Part shown: positions 1 to 8,785 of the stretch, in pieces | Position numbering within the stretch: position 1 is the stretch's first letter | Layout of the letters: each line of letters starts with the position of its first letter | From: Finegoldia magna | GTDB lineage: Bacteria > Bacillota > Clostridia > Tissierellales > Peptoniphilaceae | Direction of reading: 5' to 3' | Length of the DNA stretch: 64,000 bases | NCBI RefSeq assembly: GCF_003182075.1 | Contig: NZ_QGTH01000003.1 | Span: 46,575-110,574 of the forward strand | The notes under the pieces: generated by a model | The model's database searches: none | Seen by the model: only the letters and a program-made list of their open reading frames with translations | What the model was told of the DNA's origin: nothing | Translations under genes and position numbers: made by a program

Positions 1-48
1 AAGCAGCTAAAAGAAAAAAAAGAAATTTCTAATGAAATTGATATTTAA
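1..48 (+). CDS. C-terminal end of an unidentified protein (partial)
   Basis: The first 48 bases read as an open frame ending in TAA, giving a 15-residue charged tail rich in lysine and glutamate. A good intrinsic terminator follows three bases later, so this is very likely the true end of a gene that starts outside the window. Too little is visible to name it. Confidence 0.5.
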   Translation, partial: KQLKEKKEISNEIDI

Positions 49-50
49 TG

Positions 51-77
51 AAAGATTCCTTATAGGAATCTTTTTTT
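51..77 (+). terminator. Rho-independent terminator after the partial upstream gene
   Basis: A perfect 9-bp stem (AAAGATTCC at 51-59, GGAATCTTT at 65-73) with a 5-base loop runs into a T-rich tract. It separates the upstream gene from the nfeD-floA cluster. Confidence 0.85.
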
Positions 78-93
78 ATTGCTTTGTTTAGTG

Positions 94-99
94 TATAAT
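94..99 (+). promoter_or_regulatory. Possible -10 element for the nfeD-floA cluster
   Basis: A perfect TATAAT lies at 94-99 between the upstream terminator and the nfeD-like gene. No convincing -35 is seen at the right spacing (only T-rich sequence), so the assignment rests on position and the -10 match. Confidence 0.4.
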
Positions 100-137
100 T
101 GTGTTATAAAGATATTTAGGGGGTGTTATCGTTTTCT

Positions 138-755
138 ATGGATATATTTTCTAATCATATTTTAAGTATGATTTTTTTAGCAGTAACATTTATTTGTATC
201 ACACTGCTTATGTTATCAAACAAGAAGATTAAATACGGTATTCTAACTGCTGTTTTTTCTGTTCTATTTATTTTGTCTTATTATAATCACGGTGATATCA
301 ACATAGTGGGTATATTAGTATTTTTAATAGGGCTCTTATTCGTTGGATTAGAACTAATAGTTCCAGGTGGTTTTATTGCTGGAATTGTGGGTGTCTTATC
401 AATGATTGTTGGAATAAGCATGATTATTAATAATCTGTACCTAGCATTTTTAACAGTAGTTATTGCCATAACAATTGATGTTTTGTTTATATTAGTATTT
501 TTAAGTAAAGATTTTGACTCAAGTAAATTCAATAAATTTGTTTTAAAGGAAACTAATTCAAAATCATTTACTCAGTCATCAAAAAAATACTTGAACAAAA
601 AGGGAATTACTATAACACCTTTAAGACCGAGCGGCAAAATTGAAATAGATGGAGATTATATTGACGCTATTACTAGGGGAGATTTTATTCCAAAAGGTTG
701 CGAAGTTGTTGTTAGTGAAATAAAAGATTTTAAAATAATAGTAAGGAGAGTGTAA
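138..755 (+). CDS. NfeD-like membrane protein, short form
   Basis: This membrane protein is of the short NfeD type (about 205 residues). It has four or five closely spaced hydrophobic segments in its first 125 residues, then a soluble C-terminal domain of about 60 residues matching the NfeD OB-fold (a conserved GKIEIDG...VDA-like stretch ending in a valine-rich strand). NfeD proteins partner flotillin-like SPFH proteins, and the next gene is one, two bases downstream. That pairing is the main functional evidence, as in the Bacillus yqeZ-floA pair. The frame also opens at a GTG at 123, but an AGGGGG at about 118-123 abuts that codon, so I prefer the ATG at 138. The exact start is uncertain. 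The role in organising membrane microdomains is inferred from the family. Confidence 0.8.
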   Translation: MDIFSNHILSMIFLAVTFICITLLMLSNKKIKYGILTAVFSVLFILSYYNHGDINIVGILVFLIGLLFVGLELIVPGGFIAGIVGVLSMIVGISMIINNLYLAFLTVVIAITIDVLFILVFLSKDFDSSKFNKFVLKETNSKSFTQSSKKYLNKKGITITPLRPSGKIEIDGDYIDAITRGDFIPKGCEVVVSEIKDFKIIVRRV

Positions 756-756
756 A

Positions 757-1740
757 ATGCCATTTGAAATTCCATTTTTAGTACCTATATTAATAGTTAT
801 ATTGCTATTAGTATTCTTTTCGTTAGTTCCTGTAGGTTTATGGGTTACTGCTCAATTTTCAGGAGTCCACGTCAAAATCTCACAATTAATAGGTATGAGA
901 TTACGTAGAGTTATTCCTAAAAATATTATAAATCCTCTTATCAAAGCAACAAAAGCAGGATTAAATCTAACTACTAATCAACTTGAAGCGCATTATCTAG
1001 CAGGTGGTAATGTAAATACTTTAGTAAATGCATTAATTGCCGCTCAAAGAGCAGATATTGAGTTAGAGTTTGAGAGAGCAGCAGCTATTGATTTAGCTGG
1101 TAGAAATGTTTTAGAAGCAGTACAAGTTTCTGTTAACCCAAAAGTAATTGAAACTCCAAACATTGCTGCAGTAGCAATGAACGGTATTGAAGTCATTGTT
1201 AAAGCTAAGGTTACTGTTAGAGCAAACATTGAAAGATTAATTGGTGGTGCCGGAGAAGAAACTATAATAGCTAGAGTTGGTGAAGGTATTGTAACTACTG
1301 TAGGTTCATCTGAATCTCATACATCTGTATTAGAAAATCCAGATTCAATCTCCAAAACTGTATTGAACAAAGGATTGGATTCAGGGACTGCATTTGAAAT
1401 ACTTTCGATTGATATTGCAGATGTTGATGTAGGAAGAAATATCGGAGCAAAACTACAAACTGATCAAGCAGAAGCTGACAAACGAATTGCTCAAGCAAAA
1501 GCAGAAGAAAGAAGAGCTATGGCCGTTGCAAAAGAACAAGAAATGATAGCAGAAGTTCGTTCAATGAGAGCGAAAGTAGTTGAAAGTGAATCAAAAGTTC
1601 CTCTAGCTATCGCTAAAGCTTTAGAATCTGGTAATTTGGGAGTCTTGGATTATTATAATATGAAAAATATTATAAGTGATACTGAGATGAGACAGGCTAT
1701 TTCTGGAAATAGCGAAAAAATAAAAGAGGATGATAAGTAA
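757..1740 (+). CDS. floA: Flotillin-like protein FloA
   Basis: A 327-residue SPFH-domain scaffold protein of the FloA (UPF0365/YqfA) family that organises functional membrane microdomains. It has one N-terminal hydrophobic hairpin (about residues 5-30), then the SPFH domain, including the conserved stretch around [20 protein letters not shown]. An alanine/glutamate-rich coiled coil (about 235-275, [18 protein letters not shown]) precedes a short tail. Length matches the family (about 330). The ATG is preceded by AAGGAGAG. The upstream NfeD-like partner and an immediately overlapping third gene indicate one operon. In Bacillus, floA is also next to yqeZ. Confidence 0.93.
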   Translation: MPFEIPFLVPILIVILLLVFFSLVPVGLWVTAQFSGVHVKISQLIGMRLRRVIPKNIINPLIKATKAGLNLTTNQLEAHYLAGGNVNTLVNALIAAQRADIELEFERAAAIDLAGRNVLEAVQVSVNPKVIETPNIAAVAMNGIEVIVKAKVTVRANIERLIGGAGEETIIARVGEGIVTTVGSSESHTSVLENPDSISKTVLNKGLDSGTAFEILSIDIADVDVGRNIGAKLQTDQAEADKRIAQAKAEERRAMAVAKEQEMIAEVRSMRAKVVESESKVPLAIAKALESGNLGVLDYYNMKNIISDTEMRQAISGNSEKIKEDDK

Positions 1741-2153
1741 TGTTCTCTTTTCTATCTCTTGTAATTACGATAATAGTTGTAAAGTTTTTCGCTAATTATT
1801 TTATTCACATGAGTAGTTCTAGACGTTACCAAAAAAACTTTAACCGTAAGGATTATCGCAAGAAAAAGACATTAGAAGATTTAAGAAAAGATAAATCAAA
1901 TACCAAATTATCTTATAATAAATCAAACAATTCTCAATACAATCAAAATAATATCAATAATTTTGAGCAAACAAATAATAGAAAAGAAAATCAAAAATTA
2001 ATTGATAAAGATTTTTTCGAAGAAAAAAACGACGAATTAGAATTGATTAGAGTTGAGATTAATGATGAATTTAAACATAAAGATGAATTAAAAAAAGCTA
2101 TCATTATGAAAGAAATAATTGATAAGCCTTTGTCTTTAAGAAATAGAAGATAG
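1740..2153 (+). CDS. Small membrane-anchored, basic, Asn/Lys-rich protein of unknown function
   Basis: I do not recognise this 137-residue protein. It has a single N-terminal hydrophobic segment (about residues 3-22), then a strongly basic stretch (around 27-55) and a low-complexity asparagine- and glutamine-rich linker (about 55-85). The C-terminal half is charged, with likely helices. Its ATG overlaps the floA stop codon (TAATG), so it is translationally coupled to floA. A job in the FloA/NfeD assembly is a guess from position only. The low-complexity middle suggests a flexible cytoplasmic tail. Confidence 0.7.
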   Translation: MFSFLSLVITIIVVKFFANYFIHMSSSRRYQKNFNRKDYRKKKTLEDLRKDKSNTKLSYNKSNNSQYNQNNINNFEQTNNRKENQKLIDKDFFEEKNDELELIRVEINDEFKHKDELKKAIIMKEIIDKPLSLRNRR

Positions 2154-2154
2154 T

Positions 2155-2183
2155 TTGATTATTATGATTAATTATGATACAAT
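2155..2183 (+). promoter_or_regulatory. Promoter of the rimP-nusA-infB operon
   Basis: A TTGATT (2155-2160, 4 of 6 to consensus) is followed after 17 bases by an extended -10, TGA plus TACAAT at 2178-2183. Initiation near 2190 would place the strong hairpin at 2205-2228 inside the 5' leader. Confidence 0.65.
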
Positions 2184-2204
2184 TAGTTTAGAATAAATTG
2201 TGGC

Positions 2205-2228
2205 TAAGAGTGGGGAATCCCACTCTTA
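2205..2228 (+). promoter_or_regulatory. Perfect stem-loop in the rimP operon leader
   Basis: A 10-bp perfect stem (TAAGAGTGGG at 2205-2214, CCCACTCTTA at 2219-2228) is closed by a GAAT tetraloop. It lies between the promoter and the rimP ribosome binding site. The following sequence is A/T mixed rather than a T run, so it is a poor terminator. An mRNA-stability or regulatory leader hairpin, or a weak attenuator, fits better. It could instead end the upstream floA transcript. Confidence 0.6.
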
Positions 2229-2259
2229 TTTATTTAAATAATTTACGAAAAGGAGATAT

Positions 2260-2724
2260 ATGAATAAGAAATATCTTAGGGAACTTATGAATAATGATCT
2301 CAGCCCTTTAATTGAAGATACTGGAATCGACTTTTATGATGTAGAATATTCAAATCAAAATGGAAAAAATATTTTGACTTTTTACATTGAAAAGAATGAA
2401 GGTCTAATATCAATTGATGATTGTGAGTTAATAAATAATAGAATAACTGACAAACTTGACGAAATAGATCCTATTTCAGATCCCTATTATTTAGAAATTG
2501 CATCAGTAGATATAACTACACCATTCACTAGAGATAAAGATTTCAAAAAAAATTTAGGGAATGTTGTAATAGTAAATTTATATCAAAAATTAGATAGTAA
2601 GAAAGAGTTCAAAGGTATTTTAAAAGATTTTAATGATCAAGAAATATCTTTGGAATTAGAAAAAAATCAAATTAAAATTGAAAGGAGTAATATATCATCG
2701 ATTAAGCTTTCTTTATTCGATTGA
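2260..2724 (+). CDS. rimP: Ribosome maturation factor RimP
   Basis: A 154-residue RimP (YlxS/YhbC) protein that helps mature the 30S ribosomal subunit. The N-terminal alpha/beta domain contains the typical segments DFYDVEY and the IDDCELINNRITDKLD-like helix. The middle holds the family motif YYLEIASVDITTPF (usually YxLEVSSPGxxRPL). A small SH3-like beta domain ends the protein. Length is normal. The ATG has an AAAGGAGAT site 8 bases upstream. It is the first gene of the operon and is followed by nusA, the standard order. Confidence 0.93.
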   Translation: MNKKYLRELMNNDLSPLIEDTGIDFYDVEYSNQNGKNILTFYIEKNEGLISIDDCELINNRITDKLDEIDPISDPYYLEIASVDITTPFTRDKDFKKNLGNVVIVNLYQKLDSKKEFKGILKDFNDQEISLELEKNQIKIERSNISSIKLSLFD

Positions 2725-2733
2725 TAGTAATAT

Positions 2734-4008
2734 ATGAACAATGATTTTATAAAGGCTCTTGATGAATTAGAAAAATCAAAAAAAATACCAAGAGAAGTTG
2801 TTTTCGATGCTTTAGAAAAAGCATTGATTAAAAGCTATGAGAAAAATTTTGATTATCAAGACCATGAAAACGAAGAAAGTTCTGTAGAAGTTAACATAAA
2901 TAGAGACAACGGTAAGGTGAATTTATATGCAATCAAAACAGTTGTTGAAAATGTTGAAGACAAAAATACTGAAATAAGTTTAGAAGAAGCTAAGACTATT
3001 AAACGTAAATACGATTTAGGTGATAAAGTGAAAATTGAAATAACACCTAAAAACTTCGGAAGAATAGCTGCTCAAACTGCTAGAAATATTGTTATTCAAA
3101 AACTAAAAGATGCAGAACGTGATAATATTTATAACGAATTTATTGACAGAGAAAAAGAAATAATCACTGGAACAGTTCAACGTGTTGAACGTGGAATTGT
3201 CTATATAGATTTGGGTAGAGTAGAAGGTATAATACCAGTTTCAGAACAAATAAAATCTGAAGAATATACTCCTAACAAAAGATTAAAACTTTTTATTAAA
3301 GAGGTCAAGAACACTACAAAAGGAGCTCAAATAATATTATCAAGGACAGACAATTCTCTAATAAAAAGATTATTTGAATTAGAAGTTCCGGAAATAAATG
3401 ATGGAACTGTTGAGATTTTTAGTGTTGCAAGGGAACCTGGCTCAAGAACTAAGATCGCGGTATTCAGTAATGATGAAAATGTTGATCCAGTTGGCTCATG
3501 TGTAGGTTTCAGTGGAGCCAGAGTTAAGTCTATTGTGGATGAGTTGAATGGCGAAAAACTTGATATTGTTATTTGGTCAAAAGATATTAAGACTTTCATA
3601 TCTAATAGTTTAAGTCCATCTGAAGTTATAGCTACATTCATTGACGAAGCTCAAAAAATATGCCGTGTAATTGTTTCAGAAGATCAATTATCTTTAGCCA
3701 TAGGAAAAGAAGGACAAAACGCTAGACTTGCAGCTAAGTTAACGAACTGGAAAATAGACATCAAAGGACTTAACCAATACTTAGAATCTTATGAAGATGG
3801 CAGCTTGTCTGTTGAATTCGATGGAGAAGTTGATTTTCTAGAATCTAATGGTATTGAAGTTAGAGATGAAGATAAAGAAAAAGTTTTTGATAAAATTAAA
3901 TATCATGAATCAGATGATATAGAAGAAATTGAAGATATTGAAGATACTGAAGAAGATAATTCTTTAGAATCCGAAAACACTGAAATTGCAGAAGATTCTG
4001 AAAATTAA
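2734..4008 (+). CDS. nusA: Transcription termination/antitermination factor NusA
   Basis: NusA binds RNA polymerase and nascent RNA and modulates pausing, termination and antitermination. The N-terminal polymerase-binding domain (1-125) is followed by an S1 domain (about 133-200, ITGTVQRVERGIVYIDLG). Two KH domains follow (about 200-345), with the GFSGARVKSI and SLAIGKEGQNARLAAKLT motifs. The protein is 424 residues and ends in a roughly 60-residue acidic tail (ILE-DIEDTEEDN type) instead of the extra repeats of enterobacterial NusA. No clear Shine-Dalgarno precedes the start, so translation is probably coupled to rimP. Confidence 0.96.
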   Translation: MNNDFIKALDELEKSKKIPREVVFDALEKALIKSYEKNFDYQDHENEESSVEVNINRDNGKVNLYAIKTVVENVEDKNTEISLEEAKTIKRKYDLGDKVKIEITPKNFGRIAAQTARNIVIQKLKDAERDNIYNEFIDREKEIITGTVQRVERGIVYIDLGRVEGIIPVSEQIKSEEYTPNKRLKLFIKEVKNTTKGAQIILSRTDNSLIKRLFELEVPEINDGTVEIFSVAREPGSRTKIAVFSNDENVDPVGSCVGFSGARVKSIVDELNGEKLDIVIWSKDIKTFISNSLSPSEVIATFIDEAQKICRVIVSEDQLSLAIGKEGQNARLAAKLTNWKIDIKGLNQYLESYEDGSLSVEFDGEVDFLESNGIEVRDEDKEKVFDKIKYHESDDIEEIEDIEDTEEDNSLESENTEIAEDSEN

Positions 4009-4033
4009 ATGTATTTAAGTTTTGGAGTATTAA

Positions 4034-4297
4034 ATGAAAACTAAAAAAATTCCTTTAAGAAAATGTGTTGTTTGTGGTGAAAATAAACCAAAGCAAGAAC
4101 TAATAAGAGTTGTTTTTAATAAAGAAGACGGAGTTTCTGTAGATTTGACAAATAAGAAAAATGGCAGAGGGGCTTATTTATGCAAGGATTTAAAATGTAT
4201 AAACAAGGCAAAGAAAAACAGAAGACTAAATCAGGTTTTAAAAACAGAAGTAGACGCACTTATATATGAGGAGTTAATTAACCATGTAGAAGATTAA
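4034..4297 (+). CDS. rnpM: YlxR/RnpM family RNA-binding protein
   Basis: An 87-residue YlxR (DUF448) protein; in Bacillus the family member RnpM binds the RNase P RNA. Visible motifs are RKCVVCG near residue 9, ELIRVV, the GRGAYLC motif around 47-53 and a C-terminal basic stretch. The usual neighbour in Bacillus is the L7Ae-like YlxQ. It is absent here, and infB follows within 20 bases. The ATG has a GGAG at good spacing. Identification is firm; the RNase P role is family knowledge. Confidence 0.9.
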   Translation: MKTKKIPLRKCVVCGENKPKQELIRVVFNKEDGVSVDLTNKKNGRGAYLCKDLKCINKAKKNRRLNQVLKTEVDALIYEELINHVED

Positions 4298-4315
4298 TCA
4301 AAAGGAGGTCTTTGT

Positions 4316-6607
4316 ATGGAAAAGATAAGAGTATATGAATTGGCAAAACAATTGAATGTTTCAACAAAAGACTTAATGAACAAATTAAAAGAAAACAAAA
4401 TAGAAGTTAAAAGTCACATGTCAACATTAGATAAAGACCAAATATCAAAAGTTAAATCTTTTTATGAAAAACCAAAAAAAGTTCAAAATAATCAAAAGAA
4501 CAGTAATTCAAAAAAAGAAAATAGACAAGATGTAAATAAAATTTCAAAAGAAAACGTGGAAAGCAAATCGCATACTGAAGCTAATAAACAAGATGATAAT
4601 TCTAAAAAAAGATTTAAACCAAAACATCCAAGAAATAATGATGATGAATCTGTATCTCATTTCGATAAGATAAAACATAAAAACAAATCTGAAATGAATG
4701 AAAAGCATGATTCTAAAGATAAGAAAAAGAATAAGAATTTTAAAAATAACAAAAATAAAAATTCTAACAAAAATAAAAATAATACAAATAACAAGAATAA
4801 TAGAAATAATAAAAATAAAAAAGAAGAAGTCATCAAGAATGAGCCAAAAGAACCTAAGAAATTTATTATTCAACCTACAATTACAGTAAAAGATTTATCT
4901 GAGAAAATAAGTGTATCTATTAGTGAATTAATAATGAAACTAATGGAATTAGGTATAATGGCAAATCAAAACCAAGAAATTGATTTTGATACTGCTAGTT
5001 TAGTGGCTGGTGAATTCAATGTTATCGTTGAACAAGATGAAGTCGAAGATTTTGATGACGATGACGTGTTTAACCTAGATTTTGAAGATAAGGATGAGGA
5101 TTTAAAAGAAAGACCACCTGTCATCACTGTAATGGGACACGTTGACCATGGTAAAACATCTATACTTGACAGAATTAGAAATTCTAGAGTAGCTGGTAGA
5201 GAAGCCGGAGGAATTACACAACATATAGGTGCGTATACTATTAGAGTTAACGACAAAAAAATAGTATTTTTAGATACACCAGGTCACGAAGCTTTTACAG
5301 CAATGAGAAGTAGAGGGGCACAAGTAACAGATGTTTCAATATTGGTAGTTGCTGCAGATGATGGTGTAATGCCTCAAACGGTGGAAGCTATAAATCACTC
5401 AAAAGCTGCTGGCGTTCCAATAATTGTCGCTGTTAATAAAATAGATAAAGAAAATGCTAATATAGAAAGAGTAAAAACTGAATTAGCTGAAAATGGATTG
5501 GTACCTGAAGACTGGGGTGGAGATACAGTTTTAGTTCCAGTTTCTGCTAGAACAGGTGAAGGTATTGATGAATTACTTGAAATGATTTTAATGGTCGCAG
5601 AAATGGAAGAACTAAAAGCTAATCCAAATAGACTTGCTGTAGGTACTGTAATTGAAGCTCAGTTAGACAAGGGAAGAGGTCCAACTGCTACAATTTTGGT
5701 GCAAAAAGGTACTCTAAAACATTCAGATATGGTATTTAGTGGACAAGCAAGTGGTCGTATCAGAGCTATGTTTAATGATCAAGGAAAGCAAGTTAAAAAA
5801 GCAGGTCCTTCAACACCAGTATTGATTTTAGGTTTAAACGAAGTACCTGAAGCTGGCGATATGATATACGCTGTCAAAGATGAAAAAGAAGCTAGAAATT
5901 ATGCTCAAAAAATAAAAGACCATAACCGTGAAGAACAAATCAAGTCTTCTTCAAACGTGAACTTAGACGAGTTATTTGGAAAAATTTCAGACGGAGAAAC
6001 TAAAGATCTTAATATTATAATAAAAACTGATGTTAAAGGTACAATTGACGCTATTAAACAATCATTAATAAAATTAAGCAATGATGAAGTAAAAGTTAAT
6101 ATAATTCACGGTGCTGTCGGTGGTATTACTGAATCTGATGTTAACTTAGCATCTGCATCAAGTGCTATAATAATCGGATTTAATGTAAGACCAACTCAAG
6201 TGGCTTTGGATATGGCAAAAAATGAATCTATAGAAATCAGAACATATAGAGTTATATATGATGCCATAGAAGATGTAAAAAATGCAATCACTGGTATGTT
6301 AAAACCTCAATATCAAGAAGAAGTTTTAGGTAGAGCTACAGTTAGAGATACCTTCAAAGTACCGGGAGTAGGTACTGTTGCCGGTGTGTATGTTAATACA
6401 GGAAAAGTAACAAGAAATGCTGTGGTTCGTTTGTTGAGAGATGAAATATTAATTTTCGAAGGTCCTATTTCTTCATTGAAGAGATATAAAGACGATGTTA
6501 AAGAATTAACTCAAGGCTATGAGGGCGGTATGGGCTTAGAAAATTATAATGACATTAAACCAGGAGATGTACTGGAAGCATACGTGCTAAACGAAGTACA
6601 AAGATAG
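4316..6607 (+). CDS. infB: Translation initiation factor IF-2
   Basis: IF-2 is the GTPase that brings initiator fMet-tRNA to the ribosome. The 763-residue protein starts with the IF2N helical domain (IRVYELAKQLNVSTKDLMNK). A long lysine/asparagine-rich linker follows (about 50-180), then a second IF2N subdomain (190-240) and the G domain. G1 is GHVDHGKT near residue 273, G3 DTPGHE and G4 NKID. Domains II-IV and the C-terminal fMet-tRNA-binding domain complete it. The linker is almost pure K/N/D low complexity, an extreme form of the usual variable linker. An AAAGGAGG site precedes the ATG. Confidence 0.97.
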   Translation: MEKIRVYELAKQLNVSTKDLMNKLKENKIEVKSHMSTLDKDQISKVKSFYEKPKKVQNNQKNSNSKKENRQDVNKISKENVESKSHTEANKQDDNSKKRFKPKHPRNNDDESVSHFDKIKHKNKSEMNEKHDSKDKKKNKNFKNNKNKNSNKNKNNTNNKNNRNNKNKKEEVIKNEPKEPKKFIIQPTITVKDLSEKISVSISELIMKLMELGIMANQNQEIDFDTASLVAGEFNVIVEQDEVEDFDDDDVFNLDFEDKDEDLKERPPVITVMGHVDHGKTSILDRIRNSRVAGREAGGITQHIGAYTIRVNDKKIVFLDTPGHEAFTAMRSRGAQVTDVSILVVAADDGVMPQTVEAINHSKAAGVPIIVAVNKIDKENANIERVKTELAENGLVPEDWGGDTVLVPVSARTGEGIDELLEMILMVAEMEELKANPNRLAVGTVIEAQLDKGRGPTATILVQKGTLKHSDMVFSGQASGRIRAMFNDQGKQVKKAGPSTPVLILGLNEVPEAGDMIYAVKDEKEARNYAQKIKDHNREEQIKSSSNVNLDELFGKISDGETKDLNIIIKTDVKGTIDAIKQSLIKLSNDEVKVNIIHGAVGGITESDVNLASASSAIIIGFNVRPTQVALDMAKNESIEIRTYRVIYDAIEDVKNAITGMLKPQYQEEVLGRATVRDTFKVPGVGTVAGVYVNTGKVTRNAVVRLLRDEILIFEGPISSLKRYKDDVKELTQGYEGGMGLENYNDIKPGDVLEAYVLNEVQR

Positions 6608-6614
6608 GAGAATT

Positions 6615-6980
6615 ATGAATATTAAAAGAGTAAGAAGAATTTCATCAGAAATCAAAAAAGTTATTTCAAGTTCTATAATTAATTCACTAAAAGATCCTAG
6701 AATTGACAAACTAAATGTTTCTGTTACCGACGTAAAAGTAACAAATGATTTGAGTTTTGCTACAGTATATATAGCTGTAATAGGCGATGATGAAAAGAAA
6801 AAACAAACTCTTGAAGGATTGAACAAAGCAAAAGGATTCTTAAAAAAACAAATTGGTGAAAGTGTAGATTTAAGACATGTACCACAACTGATTTTCAAAA
6901 TTGATGAAACAAGTGAGCAAAGTATGCATATTGAAAATCTAATAAAATCAATTCATGAGGAAAATTATAATGATGATTAA
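6615..6980 (+). CDS. rbfA: Ribosome-binding factor A
   Basis: RbfA (121 residues) is a KH-type factor that binds the 5' end of 16S rRNA during late 30S maturation. The family pattern is clear: RVRRISSEIKKVISS, then LKDPRI near residue 26, VSVTDVKVTNDLSFATVYI, and the LRHVPQLIF segment near residue 95. It starts 8 bases after infB with a TAGGAG site. Its 3' end overlaps the next gene, consistent with one polycistronic message. Confidence 0.95.
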   Translation: MNIKRVRRISSEIKKVISSSIINSLKDPRIDKLNVSVTDVKVTNDLSFATVYIAVIGDDEKKKQTLEGLNKAKGFLKKQIGESVDLRHVPQLIFKIDETSEQSMHIENLIKSIHEENYNDD

Positions 6981-7938
6981 TGATGAAATCTTGAAATTTA
7001 AAGAGCAATTGAATGAAGCAAGTTCAATTGCTCTAATTTCTCACTTAGACCCAGATGGTGATAACTTAGGTTCATTAACTGCTTTATCAAAAAGTTTACT
7101 CAATTTAGGAAAAAAGGTATATCCTATTGAGTTTGACAAAATTCCTGAAAATCTAAAATTTCTACCTAATTTAGATTTGCTATCAGATAATACAGATATT
7201 AATATTGATATGATAATTTGCCTAGATTGTGCTAATTATGAGAGATTAGGTCAGATTGATGAATTATTTAACAAAGCAAAATTCAGAATAAATATAGACC
7301 ATCATCAAAGTAATGAGTTTTACGGTGACGTTAACATAGTAAAAAAAGGTTATAGTTCAACTTGCGAATTAGTATTTGATTTAATAAATGAAATTAATCT
7401 ACCAATTGATAAAGAAATTTCCATGTCACTTTTAACAGGAATTTCAACTGATACTGGAAGATTTTTATATTCTGCTACAACTGCAGATACATTAGCTAAA
7501 GCTTCTAAATTAGTTGAAAATGGTGCAGACATGATGAAAATCAATGAATTAATTTATCAATCAAAAAAATTTGAAGCACAACTTTTAGAAAATGAAATCT
7601 TATCTAAAACTGAAATTTATAATGATTATGTTGCAATTGGTTTTGTAATGACAGATCAATTAAATAAGTATAATGTTGAAATTTCAGATATTGATAGTGT
7701 AATTAATACTTTCAGAGATACTGACAAAATCAAAATATCAGTATTAATTAAACAACAAACTGAAAATGAGTACAAGGTAAGTTTCAGAAGCAAGGGAAAT
7801 ATTGATGTAGGATTAATTGCCAAAAATCTTGGTGGAGGCGGTCATAAGAATGCTGCTGCTACAAGAATTACAGGGGATTTTGAGACAGTTTCAAATAAAA
7901 TAAAAGAAGAAATTGATAGATATGGATTGTGTAATTAA
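6970..7938 (+). CDS. nrnA: DHH/DHHA1 phosphoesterase, NrnA-like (oligoribonuclease / pAp phosphatase)
   Basis: A 322-residue DHH-family phosphoesterase resembling Bacillus NrnA, which degrades nano-RNA and dephosphorylates pAp. The N-terminal DHH domain shows SHLDPDGDNLGS (about 25-36), LDCAN and the DHH motif in INIDHHQSN (about 110). The C-terminal DHHA1 domain has the glycine-rich LGGGGHKNAA motif near 290. The frame opens at 6955, but GAGGA at 6957-6961 fits the ATG at 6970 best. It overlaps rbfA and truB, and the rbfA-nrnA-truB-ribF order is common in Firmicutes. Confidence 0.9.
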   Translation: MMINDEILKFKEQLNEASSIALISHLDPDGDNLGSLTALSKSLLNLGKKVYPIEFDKIPENLKFLPNLDLLSDNTDINIDMIICLDCANYERLGQIDELFNKAKFRINIDHHQSNEFYGDVNIVKKGYSSTCELVFDLINEINLPIDKEISMSLLTGISTDTGRFLYSATTADTLAKASKLVENGADMMKINELIYQSKKFEAQLLENEILSKTEIYNDYVAIGFVMTDQLNKYNVEISDIDSVINTFRDTDKIKISVLIKQQTENEYKVSFRSKGNIDVGLIAKNLGGGGHKNAAATRITGDFETVSNKIKEEIDRYGLCN

Positions 7939-8785
7939 TGTTTTTAAGGAAAAGGGATATACATCTCAAGATGTTGTTTCTATATGTAAAGGAATTTTAA
8001 AAACTAAGAAGATCGGACACGCTGGTACTCTAGATCCTGACGCTACCGGAGTTTTGTTATTAGGCGTTGGAAAAGGAACTAAAATAACAGAATATCTAAT
8101 GGAATATGGTAAAACATATATATTTGAAATGTGTTTTGGTACAAGTACAGATACTCTTGATTTATCTGGTAATGTCACAGGTTTTTCTGAGAAAACATAC
8201 GATAAAGAAAAATTAAAGGAAATTTTAGATGATTTAAATGGTAAAACTATTGAACAAGTACCTCCAATGTATTCCGCAGTTAAGGTAAATGGAAAAAAAC
8301 TTTACGAATATGCAAGAGAAAACATGGAAATTAAGAGGAAATCCAGAAAAATTACAATTTATAATATTGAACCATTACATCTTCTAGAAAATTCATGTAT
8401 AATCAAAGTTAGATGCTCTAAGGGAACGTATATTAGAGTTTTAATAGAAGATATTGCCAAAAAATTAGATAGATTAGCATACATGAAATCACTTATTAGA
8501 GTAAATTCTGGTGGTTTTGATATAAAAGATTCAATAAAAATAGAATCGCTTAGAAAATGTAATATTGACGATGTATCATTTTCAGTCTACGAAAGTTTGA
8601 CAGAAATGAAATCTATCGAACTTGATGATAATTTATATAAAAAAATTACCAATGGTGTTAAAGTGAACATCAACCACAAAAACATTGATAATATCAAAGT
8701 AGTTTGTAAGAATAAATTTATTGGAATCGGCAGTATTGAAGATAATATTTTAAAAATGAATAAGGTATTTGACATATGCAAATAA
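7922..8785 (+). CDS. truB: tRNA pseudouridine-55 synthase
   Basis: TruB makes pseudouridine 55 in the T-loop of tRNAs. The N-terminus VINVFKEKGYTSQDVV and the catalytic motif GHAGTLDPDATGVLLLGVG (nucleophilic Asp in the TLDPDA segment, about residue 38) are diagnostic. Later motifs include QVPPMYSAVKVNGKKLYEYAR and CSKGTYIRVLIEDI. The protein is about 287 residues, normal for the family, with a small C-terminal domain. The frame also has an in-frame TTG at 7913; I prefer the ATG at 7922 because homologues start close to the INVFK motif. The start overlaps the previous gene. Confidence 0.93.
   Translation: MDCVINVFKEKGYTSQDVVSICKGILKTKKIGHAGTLDPDATGVLLLGVGKGTKITEYLMEYGKTYIFEMCFGTSTDTLDLSGNVTGFSEKTYDKEKLKEILDDLNGKTIEQVPPMYSAVKVNGKKLYEYARENMEIKRKSRKITIYNIEPLHLLENSCIIKVRCSKGTYIRVLIEDIAKKLDRLAYMKSLIRVNSGGFDIKDSIKIESLRKCNIDDVSFSVYESLTEMKSIELDDNLYKKITNGVKVNINHKNIDNIKVVCKNKFIGIGSIEDNILKMNKVFDICK

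Noticed and set aside
4544..4889. Open frames on both strands inside the infB linker region
   Set aside because: They arise from the low-complexity A-rich sequence, have no ribosome binding sites and give unnatural Ile/Phe- or Lys/Ile-rich proteins.
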